Part shown: positions 5,590 through 5,652 of the stretch, piece after piece
Position numbering within the stretch: position 1 is the first letter of the stretch
Layout of the letters: every line of letters begins with the position of its first letter
Source: JBGPBY01 sp041481485
GTDB lineage: Bacteria > Acidobacteriota > Terriglobia > 20CM-2-55-15
Length of the DNA: 5,652 bases
Direction: 5' to 3'
NCBI GenBank assembly: GCA_041481485.1
Contig: JBGPBY010000483.1
Coordinates: 1-5,652 of the forward strand
Position numbers and translations under genes: made by a program
Notes under the pieces: model-generated
Told to the model about the DNA's origin: nothing
The model's input: the letters and a program-made list of their open reading frames with translations, nothing else
Databases searched by the model: none

Positions 5590-5652
5590 GTTGTGGGGGG
5601 TTTTATTTTGGGGGTGTGGGTTGAAGGGGGGGGGCGTGGGTGGAATGGTCCC
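5590..5652. other. G-rich homopolymer tail, probably poor-quality contig end
   Basis: The last 63 bases are almost entirely G and T, with runs of six and nine G and little coding character. This differs sharply from the balanced composition elsewhere. The likeliest explanation is degraded read quality at a contig end within or next to a repeat. A natural G-rich stretch is the alternative. Confidence 0.5.

Overview
The window looks like bacterial chromosome of moderate GC from a soil or environmental lineage. Acidobacteriota is my best guess. The reasons are the secreted M48 protease with a C-terminal PsbP/Mog1-like domain, a secreted DUF4142 protein, a DUF1254/DUF1214 protein, and an exported protein of uncharacterised type. 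This is inference from remembered family distributions, not from a search. No rRNA, tRNA, CRISPR array, transposase, phage gene or toxin-antitoxin pair is visible.

Layout, left to right. (1) Positions 22-101 hold a near-perfect 80-bp palindrome with no spacer, built from a 7-bp tandem word. (2) A secreted DUF4142 protein lies on the minus strand (114-716) and ends 12 bp from the palindrome. (3) A 320-bp divergent intergenic region carries a good sigma-54-type promoter match (753-768) directed at the DUF4142 gene. (4) A secreted zinc metalloprotease of family M48 lies on the plus strand (1037-2458). (5) Convergent to it, after only 26 bp, is a 400-residue exported protein on the minus strand (2485-3687) with a methyltransferase-like core. 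(6) A 353-bp gap (3688-4040) contains inverted repeats, a possible operator and a doubtful 100-codon ORF overlapping the next gene by ATGA. (7) A DUF1254/DUF1214 protein lies on the minus strand (4041-5489). (8) A G-rich, homopolymer-laden end contains a second copy of the sequence word seen at the left palindrome.

The three exported proteins (DUF4142, M48, 400-aa protein) suggest cell-envelope functions. M48 proteases of this type do quality control of envelope proteins, and the DUF4142 protein shares the divergent control region with it. No common pathway can be proved from the window. I found no convincing new defence or mobile system. The most unusual items are the heptad-built palindrome with a related word at the other end, the sigma-54 promoter, and the exported methyltransferase-like protein.
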